The notes under the pieces: generated by a model
What the model was told of the DNA's origin: nothing
Database searches by the model: none
What the model saw: the letters and a program-made list of their open reading frames with translations, nothing else
Shown: in pieces, positions 27,791-39,000 of the stretch
Layout of the letters: each line of letters opens with the position of its first letter
Position numbering within the stretch: position 1 is the first letter of the stretch
Translations under genes and position numbers: made by a program
Source of the DNA: an uncultured delta proteobacterium
Lineage (GTDB): Bacteria; Myxococcota_A; Polyangia; Polyangiales; Polyangiaceae
DNA length: 50,281 bases
Direction of reading: 5' to 3'
NCBI GenBank assembly: GCA_903906315.1
Contig: CAIVJW010000273.1
Coordinates: 1-50,281, forward strand

Positions 27791-28468
27791 ATGAGCAACC
27801 TGGCGCGCAAGATCCACGACGGCGTCGCGACCCGCGCGCGAGGCGCCGACGTCTCCGAGACGACGGCGAGCGTGGTCGCGATCGAGCACGGCGGCAGGGT
27901 GGTCGTTCGCACGGCGACCGGCGATCTCGCGGCCGATCGAGCCGTGAGCTGCCTCGTCGCGCCCGAGGTGGGCGACCTCGTGATCGTCGCGAACGCCGGC
28001 GCGGCGGGCGCGTTCGTCACGGCGGTGCTGCGGCGCGACACCGGCGCCCCGCCGACGCTCGCTGTGGACGGCGATCTCGTCGTCAAGCTCGCGAGCGGCC
28101 GCTTCCGCGTCGCGGCACAGGACGGAGTCGACCTCGTCTCGGCCGGCGACGTCAGCGTCGTGGGCAGGCGCCTCGACGTGAACGCGGCCGAGGGCCACAT
28201 CGTCGTGCAGCGCCTCGCCTTCCTCGGCGACGCGGTGCGGGCCGAGGTGGATCGCATCAAGGTCCTCGCGCAGAGCCTCGACTCGGTCTTCGACCGCTGG
28301 TCGCAGCGGGTCAAGCGCGCCTATCGCACCGTCGAGGAGACCGACCAGCTCAAGGCCGATCGCATCGACTACACGGCCGCGAAGACGATGAGCCTGCACG
28401 CCGAGCACGCGCTGCTGACGGCCGAAGAGCTCGTGAAGATGGACGCCGACCAGATCCACCTCGGCTGA
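27791..28468 (+). CDS. DUF3540 domain protein (T6SS-associated)
   Basis: 225 residues. The N-terminal half (VVAIEHGGRVVVRTATGDLAAD, GDLVIVANAG, AFVTAVLRRDTGAP) looks like a small OB-like domain, followed by a beta-repeat segment (GDLVVKLASGRFRVAAQDGVDLVSAGDVSVVG) and a helical C-terminus. This fits DUF3540, a family repeatedly found beside DUF2169 and DUF4150 genes in T6SS islands; its biochemical role is unknown. It lies between the pentapeptide protein and the DUF4150 gene. The OB-plus-needle look suggests a small VgrG-like spike component, which is inference. Confidence 0.8.
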   Translation: MSNLARKIHDGVATRARGADVSETTASVVAIEHGGRVVVRTATGDLAADRAVSCLVAPEVGDLVIVANAGAAGAFVTAVLRRDTGAPPTLAVDGDLVVKLASGRFRVAAQDGVDLVSAGDVSVVGRRLDVNAAEGHIVVQRLAFLGDAVRAEVDRIKVLAQSLDSVFDRWSQRVKRAYRTVEETDQLKADRIDYTAAKTMSLHAEHALLTAEELVKMDADQIHLG

Positions 28469-28478
28469 GGAGACTGCC

Positions 28479-28874
28479 ATGTTCGCCAACACGCAGATGA
28501 TGGGCATGGACTTCGCGTTCCCCGACGTGTGCCTCACGCCGACGCCCGCGGGGCCGATCCCCATTCCCTACCCGAACATCGCAATGGGGCCGATGGGCGT
28601 GCCCGCGGCCTACAACGTCCTCTTCATGTGCGCCCCGGCGCACAACATGTCGACGTCGGTGCCGCTCTCGAACGGCGACAACGCGGGTATCGCGACCGGC
28701 GTCGCCTCGGGCATGGTGATGGGGCCGTCCCGCCCGGTCACGGGCGCGTTCACGGTGCTGATCGGCGGGATGCCGGCGACCCGGCTCACGAGCATGAACA
28801 TCCAGAACTCCACCAATGCCCCGGGCGCGCGCATCGTGCCGAGCCAGGTGAAGGTCCTGCTGCTCGCTCCGTAG
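28479..28874 (+). CDS. DUF4150 (PAAR-like) spike-tip protein, minimal
   Basis: 131 residues, starting MFANTQMMGMDFAFPDVCLTPTP and containing PIPIPYPNIAMG, a SG-MVMGPSRPV-like glycine turn, and IGGMPATRLTSMNIQNSTNAPGA; this is the DUF4150/PAAR-like fold that caps VgrG. In many species such domains carry a C-terminal toxin; here the protein ends right after the domain. A strong GAGGAGA overlaps the upstream stop, so it is co-translated with the DUF3540 gene. It is the last gene of the cassette and converges with a minus-strand gene. Confidence 0.88.
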   Translation: MFANTQMMGMDFAFPDVCLTPTPAGPIPIPYPNIAMGPMGVPAAYNVLFMCAPAHNMSTSVPLSNGDNAGIATGVASGMVMGPSRPVTGAFTVLIGGMPATRLTSMNIQNSTNAPGARIVPSQVKVLLLAP

Positions 28875-28912
28875 TCTTTCGTCGCGATGGGGCCGCGTCG
28901 CAGGACGCCGGA

Positions 28913-29374
28913 TCAGGTCGGCGGGGACGCGAAGAGCTGCTCGATCGCGTCGATGAAGAGGCGTTCGGCCACGTCGGGCGTGATCTCGCCCGGCCACGCG
29001 AAGCGCGTGAGCTCGACGGGGCTGCGCTTGAGGACGAGCTCCGCCACGAGCTCGCGGCCGCGCACGGGGTCGACGCGGACGAGGAGCTGAATGAGGTCCT
29101 TCGAGCCGCTGCGACCGGCGACGAGGACGTGCACGTCGAGGCGCGGAGGCTCCTCGCTCGCCTCGACGCGGAGGTCGTGACCTGCACGGCGGAGCTCGTC
29201 GGCGATGGCGGCGAGCGCGGGGGACAGCACCGCCTCGCGCACCCGAGCGAGCTCGCGCGCGAAGGCCTGGGCCTTCCCGGCCTCGAGCGACGCCTCGCCT
29301 GCGCCGAGGTCCGCGCGTCGCCGCGCCCAGCGATCGGTCATCCTGCGGATCCGCAAGCGGCTGACGTCGTCCAT
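28913..29374 (-). CDS. Hypothetical protein
   Basis: 153 residues, no membrane segment or signal peptide. Helical N-terminal half ([40 protein letters not shown]) and a mixed beta C-terminal half with [20 protein letters not shown] and [27 protein letters not shown] do not recognise it. Codon pattern and protein-like composition support coding. Two ATGs compete (29374 and an in-frame one 11 codons later); neither has a clear ribosome-binding site. It diverges from recA and converges with the DUF4150 gene. Confidence 0.65.
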   Translation of the reverse strand: MDDVSRLRIRRMTDRWARRRADLGAGEASLEAGKAQAFARELARVREAVLSPALAAIADELRRAGHDLRVEASEEPPRLDVHVLVAGRSGSKDLIQLLVRVDPVRGRELVAELVLKRSPVELTRFAWPGEITPDVAERLFIDAIEQLFASPPT

Positions 29375-29471
29375 CCGCCCGAGATTAGCGCGAGGCGGGG
29401 GCGAGCCCGTAGCGCGGCCTTTCGGGTCGTCCGCGCGTGCCCCCCCGGACGTTGCGCGACCACGAGCGCGC

Positions 29472-29500
29472 TTGCCACCTGAACGGCTGGGCAGTATAGC
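29472..29500 (+). promoter_or_regulatory. recA promoter with LexA-like box in its spacer
   Basis: TTGCCA (29472-29477) and TATAGC (29495-29500) are separated by exactly 17 bp. The spacer 29478-29494, read on the minus strand, is CTGCCCAGCCGTTCAGG, which matches 15 of 17 positions of the Myxococcus LexA-binding consensus as I recall it, including the GTTCAG half. A repressor there would block RNA polymerase directly, as expected for SOS control of recA. Seen: boxes and spacing. Recalled: the consensus. Inferred: LexA binding. Confidence 0.65.
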
Positions 29501-29536
29501 TCTCGTCCACCCCCTGGCCCCTCCCCGAGGTTCGAG

Positions 29537-30706
<1,170 letters not shown>

Positions 30707-30782
30707 CCCGCTCCGCGACGCTCGGGGGAGCGCAGCCGCGGCTCGGCGAGGTAAGCTTGGCTTTTCGAGCGCGAGGACGGCG

Positions 30783-31280
30783 ATGCTTCTTTACGTGATG
30801 CGACATGGCCCGGCCGAGGATCGGGCGGCGAGCGGGCTCGACGCGGACCGGGCGCTCACCTCGGCGGGGCGCGACGTCGTGAAGCGCGCGGCGAACGAGC
30901 TCCGTCGCGCGATCGGCGACGCGCACCTGCCGCGCATCCTCTCGAGCCCGCTGCGTCGAGCCCAGGAGACGGCGACCATCCTGGGCTCGATTGCAGGCAC
31001 GGAGCGGCTTTCGCCCGAGGTCGAGGACGACCTGGCCGCCGACGAGGAGCTACCGCTCCGCCTGGTGACCGAGCTCGCCGGACGCGGGCGCGACGTCGCG
31101 ATCGTCGGCCATCAGCCGACGGTCGAGCACCTCGTGCGGCACCTCTCGGGCCGCCACGACGTGCTGCCGAGCGGCTTCCGCACCGCGATGGTGGTCGCCC
31201 TCGTGATCGAAGGCGCGCTGCCCGGGGCGCTGCCGACCGCGGAGATCCGCTGGGTCGTCGACCCGCACGCGCTCGGCTGA
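30783..31280 (+). CDS. sixA: Phosphohistidine phosphatase SixA-like (histidine phosphatase superfamily)
   Basis: 165 residues. It has the RHG signature at R7-H8-G9, a [10 protein letters not shown] segment (Arg 58/59) and a second catalytic His at 110 in [13 protein letters not shown]. Size and motif spacing fit the short SixA branch of the histidine phosphatase clan, which removes phosphate from phosphohistidine in phosphorelays or PTS proteins. GAGG precedes the ATG. It lies 76 bp after recA, possibly co-transcribed; the gap can form a GCTCC/GGAGC stem. Confidence 0.88.
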   Translation: MLLYVMRHGPAEDRAASGLDADRALTSAGRDVVKRAANELRRAIGDAHLPRILSSPLRRAQETATILGSIAGTERLSPEVEDDLAADEELPLRLVTELAGRGRDVAIVGHQPTVEHLVRHLSGRHDVLPSGFRTAMVVALVIEGALPGALPTAEIRWVVDPHALG

Positions 31281-31458
31281 AGTCGATTTCACGCAACCGG
31301 TCGCCCGCTCGGGTCGACATCACAGGCGCGGTCGCGGTCCGTCGCGCCGCCCACGACACCCCCGCTTCGAGCGCGAGCGCCTGGCTCGCGGGAGGATTCC
31401 TTTACTCTTCCGACGACTTGGGCCCAAGGCGCGGCGATTTCGCTGCATTGACGAGGTT

Positions 31459-31474
31459 CCCGAAGCAATTCGGG
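31459..31474. other. Perfect hairpin with GCAA (GNRA) tetraloop
   Basis: CCCGAA and TTCGGG pair around GCAA in the 287-bp gap between sixA and the SprT-like gene, followed 18 bp later by a perfect -35 hexamer TTGACA (31492-31497). The -10 that should accompany it (TACCCC at 17 bp) is poor. It may be an RNA element or an activator-dependent promoter region; unproven. Confidence 0.35.
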
Positions 31475-31567
31475 TGGTTCCGGACGCCTGCTTGACAAGG
31501 CGTACCCCCCCTCCTACCCCGATGGGGAGGCTCGGCGGGCTCCGGACGCAGACGTGAGGGAGTGGCG

Positions 31568-32425
31568 ATGGCGGGTCAGCTCGGCTTCCCCTTCGCGCGA
31601 CCGCCGATCGGACGCGCTTCACGGACCGCAGGGCGCGGCGCGGCCGGGCTTGTCCCGCGCGTGTCGCCGGCCGCCGTGCGCGTGCCGGATCCCCGGCAGA
31701 TCGAGGTGCCCGTCGCCTTCCCGGCCGGGTCCCCGCAGATCTTCGTGCACGAGGGCGCGCGACAGGCGCTCGAGCGCCGCCTGCAGCAGGCGTCGCCCTG
31801 CCCGGTCGTGCTCGCGGTGACGGACAACCGCCGCCAGATGATCTCGTGCTCCAAGCGCGACGGCGTCGTGCGGGCGCGGCTGCACCACATGTTCCTCGAT
31901 GCTCCGCCGATGGTGCAGGAAGCGCTCGCCGCGTACCTGGTACACCAGGACCGAACGGCGTCACAGCTCGTCGGACAGTACATTCACGACAGTGGTCACC
32001 GCATCCGCGCCTACCGGCCCATCGCGACCAAGCTCCGCACCAAGGGCGCGCGCCACGATCTGCTCGGCCTGTTCCGGCGCGTGAACGACGCCTACTTCGG
32101 CGGGACGGTCGACGCGCTCATCACGTGGGGCCGCAAGAGCCCGCGCAGGGTCAGCGGCGCGCGGCGGACGATCAAGCTCGGCAGCTACTCGGCGACGGAG
32201 CGGCTGATCCGCATCCACCCGGCGCTCGATCGCGCGTGGGTCCCCGGCTACTTCGTGTCGTACGTCATCTACCACGAGATGCTCCACCACGTGATCCCGG
32301 CCAGTCAGAGCGTGCCGCGCGTGCTGCATCCGCCCGTCTTCCAGGCGCGCGAGCGCGGGTTTCGGGACTTCGATCGCGCGATGGCCTGGGAGCGCGAGCA
32401 CGTGGCGAGGCTGCTCCAGGGTTGA
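31568..32425 (+). CDS. SprT-like zinc metalloprotein
   Basis: 285 residues. The C-terminal half contains YHEMLHH, an HExxH zinc-binding motif (H236-E237, H240), a downstream FRDFDRAMAWEREH, and an upstream FRRVNDAYFGGTVDALITWGRK that is typical of SprT-like domains. SprT-like proteins are metal-dependent proteases or hydrolases, some acting on DNA-protein crosslinks; whether this one does is unknown. The N-terminal ~140 residues have no recognised domain. ATG 31568 is preferred over GTG 31562 because GAGG lies eight bases upstream. Confidence 0.78.
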   Translation: MAGQLGFPFARPPIGRASRTAGRGAAGLVPRVSPAAVRVPDPRQIEVPVAFPAGSPQIFVHEGARQALERRLQQASPCPVVLAVTDNRRQMISCSKRDGVVRARLHHMFLDAPPMVQEALAAYLVHQDRTASQLVGQYIHDSGHRIRAYRPIATKLRTKGARHDLLGLFRRVNDAYFGGTVDALITWGRKSPRRVSGARRTIKLGSYSATERLIRIHPALDRAWVPGYFVSYVIYHEMLHHVIPASQSVPRVLHPPVFQARERGFRDFDRAMAWEREHVARLLQG

Positions 32426-32779
32426 GCGCCCGGGGCGCTGCCCGCATCGGCGCCATCGCCCGGGCGGTCGGGCCCGGCGGGAATGGCGTCGCAACGGCCC
32501 GAGCGTCGTACGGGCGCTAGCGCGGAGGAATCTCGGCGGCTGGGCGCTGCCAGCGCGAGCGAGGCGGCCACGAAAGGAGGGGCGACGGCGACCGCCGGGT
32601 CGCTTCCGGTTGCGCGAGCCTCGGGGCGCGCAGAGGGGCCAAGGCCTCCGGGCCCTCGCGCGACGATCGCAGCGCGATCCCGGCCGATCCACCGGGTTCG
32701 CGCCGCGCTCGTGGCCTCGGCGCACGTCGCGACGGACTCCATCCGCCAAGTTCACCGCAGCGGTGCTAAGAGGCTCCGC
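32426..32779. other. 354-bp gene-free stretch before the HD-domain gene
   Basis: The HD-gene frame is open here but translates to Arg/Ala/Ser-rich sequence with no domain pattern, so I treat it as non-coding. A perfect inverted repeat CACCGC-A-GCGGTG sits at 32753-32765, 14 bp before the GTG, and could be an operator or initiation-region hairpin. No other feature is visible. Confidence 0.5.
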
Positions 32780-33715
<936 letters not shown>

Positions 33716-33741
33716 GCTCGATCACCCGAACGGTGCGCCGA

Positions 33742-33767
33742 GGCCGGGCCCCGCAATCGGCCCGGCC
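33742..33767. terminator. GC-rich hairpin between convergent genes
   Basis: GGCCGGGCC (33742-33750) and GGCCCGGCC (33759-33767) pair perfectly over 9 bp with an 8-base loop, between the HD gene and the minus-strand zinc-ribbon gene. It lacks a T-tract on either strand, so if it terminates, it does so poorly or with Rho. Confidence 0.45.
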
Positions 33768-33804
33768 GGGATAGGCGCCGGCGCGCGGTGGGTCGGGGCG
33801 CGCG

Positions 33805-34557
33805 CTACGCCCGGAGCTTGGCGTCGCAGGTGGCGCAGCGCGGGGGCACGCCGTCCTTGTGATAGACCTCGCCGCAGTAGCCGCAGAGGCGCGCGTCCTT
33901 CTCGAACGAGATGAGCTTGCCCGAGGCCTTGCAGTGCAGGCCGGCGACCTGCGGCGGATCGAGGGCGAGAGGGTCGCCGGCGGAGTCGTCGGCCGGGCCC
34001 TCGAGGCCGGCGGTGTCGAGGCCCTCGAGGCGGGCCGCGATGCGGGCGCGGGCCTCGGCGAGGGCGCGCGCCGCGGCGTCACGGAGCTCCGGGCGGGAGA
34101 TGCCGATCGACGTGCCGCTGCCCTGGAACGTGAGCATGTCGGCGGTGAGGTGGACGGCGGTGACCTCGTTCCAGCCGAGGCGCTCGATCTCGCCGCCGTC
34201 CTTTTCGACGGCGAGGCCCGCGTCGCCGACGCGGATCGGACGGGCGGCGCGCCCGCCAAAGAGGATAGCGCCCGTCGCGAGCGCGACGCCGCCGGCGAGG
34301 AGATAGCCCGCCAGCGCGTGAGGGCCCTTGTCCTCGGCGCGCAGAAACTGGCCGTAGAAGCCGGCGCCGGAGATCACCGCGCCCGCCCAGAGCGCGAGCG
34401 CCTTCACGTTCGAGGCGGCGGAGGGCTTGGGCTCGTACCGTCGCTCGACGCGCGCGTCCGATCGCTGCCGGATCGCGAGCTCCTCGCCCGAGCCACCCTT
34501 CTTCGGGGCGACAGCGCCCGCCCGCTTGGCCTTCCGCTTGGTCGTCGTCTCTGCCAC
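33805..34557 (-). CDS. Membrane protein with C-terminal zinc ribbon
   Basis: 250 residues. Basic N-terminus, two membrane segments (~51-70 and ~81-101), a beta-rich middle (IRVGDAGLAVEKDGGEIERLGWNEVTAVHL) reminiscent of bacterial PH-like domains, a helical stretch, and a C-terminal zinc ribbon with C225-x2-C228 and C241-x2-C244, plus Cys209. I do not recognise a named family. The topology would place the beta domain and zinc ribbon on the same side. GTG start. It diverges from the next gene with only 69 bp between starts. Confidence 0.75.
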   Translation of the reverse strand: MAETTTKRKAKRAGAVAPKKGGSGEELAIRQRSDARVERRYEPKPSAASNVKALALWAGAVISGAGFYGQFLRAEDKGPHALAGYLLAGGVALATGAILFGGRAARPIRVGDAGLAVEKDGGEIERLGWNEVTAVHLTADMLTFQGSGTSIGISRPELRDAAARALAEARARIAARLEGLDTAGLEGPADDSAGDPLALDPPQVAGLHCKASGKLISFEKDARLCGYCGEVYHKDGVPPRCATCDAKLRA

Positions 34558-34626
34558 GGTCGGCTTCGTATCGGATGAACCGCCGAGAAGCAAAGGCGTA
34601 GCGCGGGTTCGGGGTATCCTGTCGGC

Positions 34627-35991
34627 ATGACGACGCCGAACGGCGACCGCCGCGGCGCCGCGGAGCGCGTCGCGACCTACGGCGTACCCGTGGCGTCGGT
34701 CGTGATCGCGGCGCTCGTGGTGCTCGGGCCCGGGGCGCCGCGCGCTTCGACGGGCGTGCGCGTGGTCGGGCGCAGCGTGCAGGGGTCGACCGTGCTCGCG
34801 CTGCGGATGATCTCGGTGCGGCGGCTGTACGGCGTCGACGAGATCGCGAGCGGCGGGCGCGTGCGCGTCGAGGCGAGCGAAGCGGGCGCCGCGCTCGGCG
34901 CCTGGGAGGGCGACCTCGGCGACGACGGCATCGGTGAGGCGCTGGTGCGGCTCTCGCGCCCCGCAACGAGCGCGATCGACGTGCGCGTCCTGGCGGGCGG
35001 GGTGGCGCGCGCGTGGGGCCCCATCGTGCCGGTCGCGCCCGAGGCGCCGACGCGCGGCGCGCGGGCGGTGGCGGGGCTCGCGTCGGGCGAGATCGCGATC
35101 GAGGTGTCGGTGGCGCGCGGGGTGATGACCGCGCCGCAGGCGGACACCGTCGCGATCCGCGCGCTGGGCGGGGCGAAGGACGTCACGGTGCACGTGACCG
35201 CGCCGGGGGCCGACCTCGGGACGACGTTCGCGGGCGGCGACGCGCGCCTGCCGGCGGACGGCGTGCTGCGCTTCGCCGCGCGCCCGCTCGCGCACGACCT
35301 CGAGCTCACCATCGACGCCTCGAGCGACCTCGGGCGGCGTGGGCGCTGGGAGGGGCACCTGCCCGTGGTGCCGGGGGCGATGTGGCTCGACCCGGCGTCG
35401 GCGCCCGGGCGCGTCCGCGTGGTGACGCCGGCGCCCCGCGACCGCGCGTACGTGTCGATCATCGGAGCGGACGGCGACCGCCTGTTCGGAGCGTCGATCC
35501 CGCTGTCGCGCGAGGCGGGGGCGACGGCCGCGATCGAGCTGCCGGCGCTGCCGCGCGCGCCGCACCACGCGGTGCTCGCGGGCGATCCGATGGAGCAAGG
35601 CACGGGCACGGTGGCCTGGCCGATCGCGGGCGCGGACGAGGGAGCGGTGATCCCGCGGCCGGTCGACGTGCTGATCGACGGGATGCCGGAGGTCGAGGCG
35701 CGCGAGGGGCGTCGGGCGGGCGACGCGCGAGGCTCCGCCATGCTGCTGCTCGGCGCCGCCGGGCTCGCCGAGGCGCTGCTCCTCGCCCGCCAGAGCCGAC
35801 TCTCGAGGCAGCGGCTCGAGCAGCACTTCGCCGCGGCGGCCGAGGCGGCGAAGGCGGACGTCGCGGCGGGAGGCCCGACGATCGACCTGTCGCGGACGAC
35901 CGAGCGGGGGCTCGGCTTCGCGCTCGCGCTGTACGGGGCGCTGATCGTGCTCGCGTTCGCGATGGTCGCCGCGCTCGCCTCGTTCCGGTGA
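34627..35991 (+). CDS. Membrane-anchored hypothetical protein
   Basis: 454 residues. One N-terminal hydrophobic segment (PVASVVIAALVVLGPG), a long beta-rich extracytoplasmic part (~45-370), then two further hydrophobic segments near the C-terminus (SAMLLLGAAGLAEALLLA and GFALALYGALIVLAFAMVAAL) separated by an Ala-rich charged stretch. No family recognised; the repeated strand pattern suggests immunoglobulin-like domains. It precedes the TPR-HEAT gene by 45 bp on the same strand, so both may act together in the envelope. Confidence 0.72.
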   Translation: MTTPNGDRRGAAERVATYGVPVASVVIAALVVLGPGAPRASTGVRVVGRSVQGSTVLALRMISVRRLYGVDEIASGGRVRVEASEAGAALGAWEGDLGDDGIGEALVRLSRPATSAIDVRVLAGGVARAWGPIVPVAPEAPTRGARAVAGLASGEIAIEVSVARGVMTAPQADTVAIRALGGAKDVTVHVTAPGADLGTTFAGGDARLPADGVLRFAARPLAHDLELTIDASSDLGRRGRWEGHLPVVPGAMWLDPASAPGRVRVVTPAPRDRAYVSIIGADGDRLFGASIPLSREAGATAAIELPALPRAPHHAVLAGDPMEQGTGTVAWPIAGADEGAVIPRPVDVLIDGMPEVEAREGRRAGDARGSAMLLLGAAGLAEALLLARQSRLSRQRLEQHFAAAAEAAKADVAAGGPTIDLSRTTERGLGFALALYGALIVLAFAMVAALASFR

Positions 35992-36036
35992 GGGCGCGCG
36001 TGGCCGGGGGCCGAGGGGCGCGATAGGCTACGCGCC

Positions 36037-39000
36037 GTGCGCCCGATCGTGCTCGCCGGCCTGATCGCCCTCCTCTGCCCCGCGGCGCAGGCGCTGGCGC
36101 CGCTCGACGCGCGCGCGGACTTCGACCCGACAGGCCGCGGCCGCAAGCCGAAGCCCGCGACCCCGCCCGCGCCCGCGCGGCCCAGGCCCGCCGGCGCGGC
36201 GGATCCCAAGGGCCCCGCGAAGCCGGCGACGCCGGCGACACCGAAGAAGCCCGGCGGCGAGGAGGGCGACGCCCGCGGAGGCGCGAACCTCGAGGCGCGG
36301 ATCGCCCGCTACACGGGCCTGCTGCTGAGCCAGCCGGCCGAGCCGTTCCTGTTGCAGAAGCTCTCGGATCTGCACCGCGAGCGCGACGGCAACCTGAAGA
36401 AGCTCTGCGCCGACTTCGAGCTGCGCGCGGCGGCGCCCGGTCCCGAGGCGTGGGCAGCGCGGGTCGCGCTCGCGGGGCTCTACCGGCAGGACGGGCGGCC
36501 CGAGGACGCGATCCGGGCGTACGACGGCGCGATCGCGGAGCGCCCGGCCGAGGCGGGGCCGATCCTCGCGATGGCCCAGCTCCGGAGCGATCGCGGCGAC
36601 AAGGCGGGCGCGCGCGCGAGCTACGAGCGCGCGCTGCCGCTGCTCAAGGCGCCGGTCGACGTCGAGCGCACGCGCCGCGCCCTCGTCACGATCTGCATCG
36701 ATCTCAAGGACTTCGAGGCCGCCAAGCAGCAGCACGAGGCGCTCGTGAAGGCGAGCCCAGGCAACCTCTTCGTGAAGGCCGAGCTCGGGCGCGAGCTGAT
36801 CTCGCGCGGGGAGGCCGAGCGCGCGGAGGCCGAGTTCCGGGAGCTCGTGAAGGCGTCGAGCGGCGACAACCGTGCGCTCGCTCCCGCGCTGCGCGACCTG
36901 GGCGCGTGCCTCGCCAAGGAGCACAAGACGGCCGAGGCGCTCACGGTGCTCAAGCGCGCGCTCGCGGTCGCGGGCGGCGCGGCGGGCGTGCGCGCCGAGA
37001 TCATGATCATCATCACCGACGCCTTCCGCGCCGAGGGGCGGCTGCCGGAGCTCGTCGCGCTGCTCGAGGCCGAGCGCGCGGGCGACTTCCAGCGCCTCGC
37101 GACGATGGGCGGGCTCTACGAGGAGACAGGCGAGGTCGACAAGGCCATCGCCACGTACCGAAAGGCGCTCGCGGCCGAGGGCAAGCACGTCGACACGCGG
37201 CTGCGGCTCGTGCACCTGTTGCAGACGGCGGGCGATCTCGACGCGGCGATCAAGGAGTACGAGGCGCTCATCCAGGCCGCGCCCGGCAACCCCGACTACG
37301 TGTTCGAGCTGTGCGAGACGCTCCTGCAGCGCGGCGATCGGCCGAAGGCGCTGAAGCTGCTCTCGGAGCTCGAGGCGCGGTCGCGCGAGGACGAGGTGCT
37401 CGCGGCGGTCGCGGACTTCTACGAGCGCGTCGAGGAGAAGGACAAGGCGCTCAAGGTGCTTCAGCGCCTCGCGGGGTCGGGCGGCGGCGACCCGTCGCAC
37501 CTCGTGGATCTCGGCGACCGCTACTACCAGGCGGGCGACAAGAAGAAGGCGCTCGAGACCTGGGCGCGCATCCGCGCAGCCGTGCCGAACCGCGCGCGCG
37601 CGGCGGCGGCGCTCGGCGAGGTGTACCTCGACCACGACATGCCGGCCGAGGCGATCGCGGCGCTGCGCGAGGCCGCGCAGCTCGAGCCCGCCACCGCGCG
37701 CTTCAAGAAGGCGCTCGCGAGCGCGCTCGAGCGCACGGCGACCTCGATCGCGGCGCCGCAGATTCGCTACGCCGAGGCGCGCGCCATCTGGGAGGAGCTG
37801 CTCGCGGGCGCCGCGGGAGACAAGCTCCTCGCGCGCGAGGCCCGCGCGCACATCGTGAGCCTCTGGGGGCTCGGGCGCGAGCTCGCGAACCGCGTCGCGC
37901 CGCTTGCAGCGCGCTTCGCGATCGCGCCGCCGGACCTCGAGGCGGGGCGCCTGCTCGCGGAGGTGCAGCGCAAGCTCCACCGGCTCCCGGAGGCCGAGGC
38001 CACGCTCCGGCGCATCGTGTCCATCGCGCCCGGCGACGAGGAGTCGCTGCTCGCGCTCGAGCGCGTGCTCGTCCAGGAGCAGAACCTCGCCGGCGCGATC
38101 GACGTGCTCGCGAAGCTCACGGAGGTCGACCCGAAACGCGCGCGCGAGTTCTACCAGCGCATGGCGCAGAACGCGGCCGAGCTCTACCGCGACGACGACG
38201 CCATCAAGTACGCGGCGCGCGCGGTCGAGCTGTCCCCGGAGGACGCGAGCGGGCACGAGAAGCTCGGCGACATGTACCGGCGGCGGCAGGACGTGCCGCA
38301 CGCGATCGCGGAGTACCGGCAGGCGATCGCGAAGAACGACCGGCTCTTCGCGGTGTACTTCGACCTCGCGGAGCTGCTCCTCTCGACGGGGCAGGTCGAG
38401 GAGGCCGACAAGCTCTTCCGCCGCGTGGTGCGCGCGTCGAGCGACGAGGAGCTCGTCGCGCGCGCGGCGCGCATGTCGATGCAGCTGAACCTCGGGCGCG
38501 GCGCGCTCGAGACGCTCGAGCGCGAGCTGCTGCCCGTCGCGGTCGGCAACCCGCAGAAGACGGTCTACCGGCGGCTGCTCGTCGAGCTGTACGGGGCGAT
38601 GACCTTCCCGCTCGTGCAGAAGGTGCGGGCGGCGTCCGCGCGCGGGGGCGGGCCGAAGGAGGCCGCGGCGGCGGCGCGCGCCGAGCTCGCGAGGATCGGG
38701 GCGCGAGCGGTGAAGCCGCTCCTCGACGCGCTCGCGGATGACAAGGAGGCGCAGCAGAAGGTCGCGATCGAGGTGCTCGCCTACGTCGAAAACAAGAGCG
38801 CCGGGCCCGCGCTCTACAACTTCGCGACCGGGCAGGCGGACAAGTCACTGCGGGCGCGCGCGATGATCGCGTGCGGGGCGCTGCGCGACGCGGCGCTCCT
38901 CCCGCGCTTCGAGCAGCTGCTCGCGCCGAAGGACCCGGCCGGCGCGCTCTTGCCGAGCGACACGATCGCGGTCGCCGCGGCGTGGGGCGTCGCGCGGATG

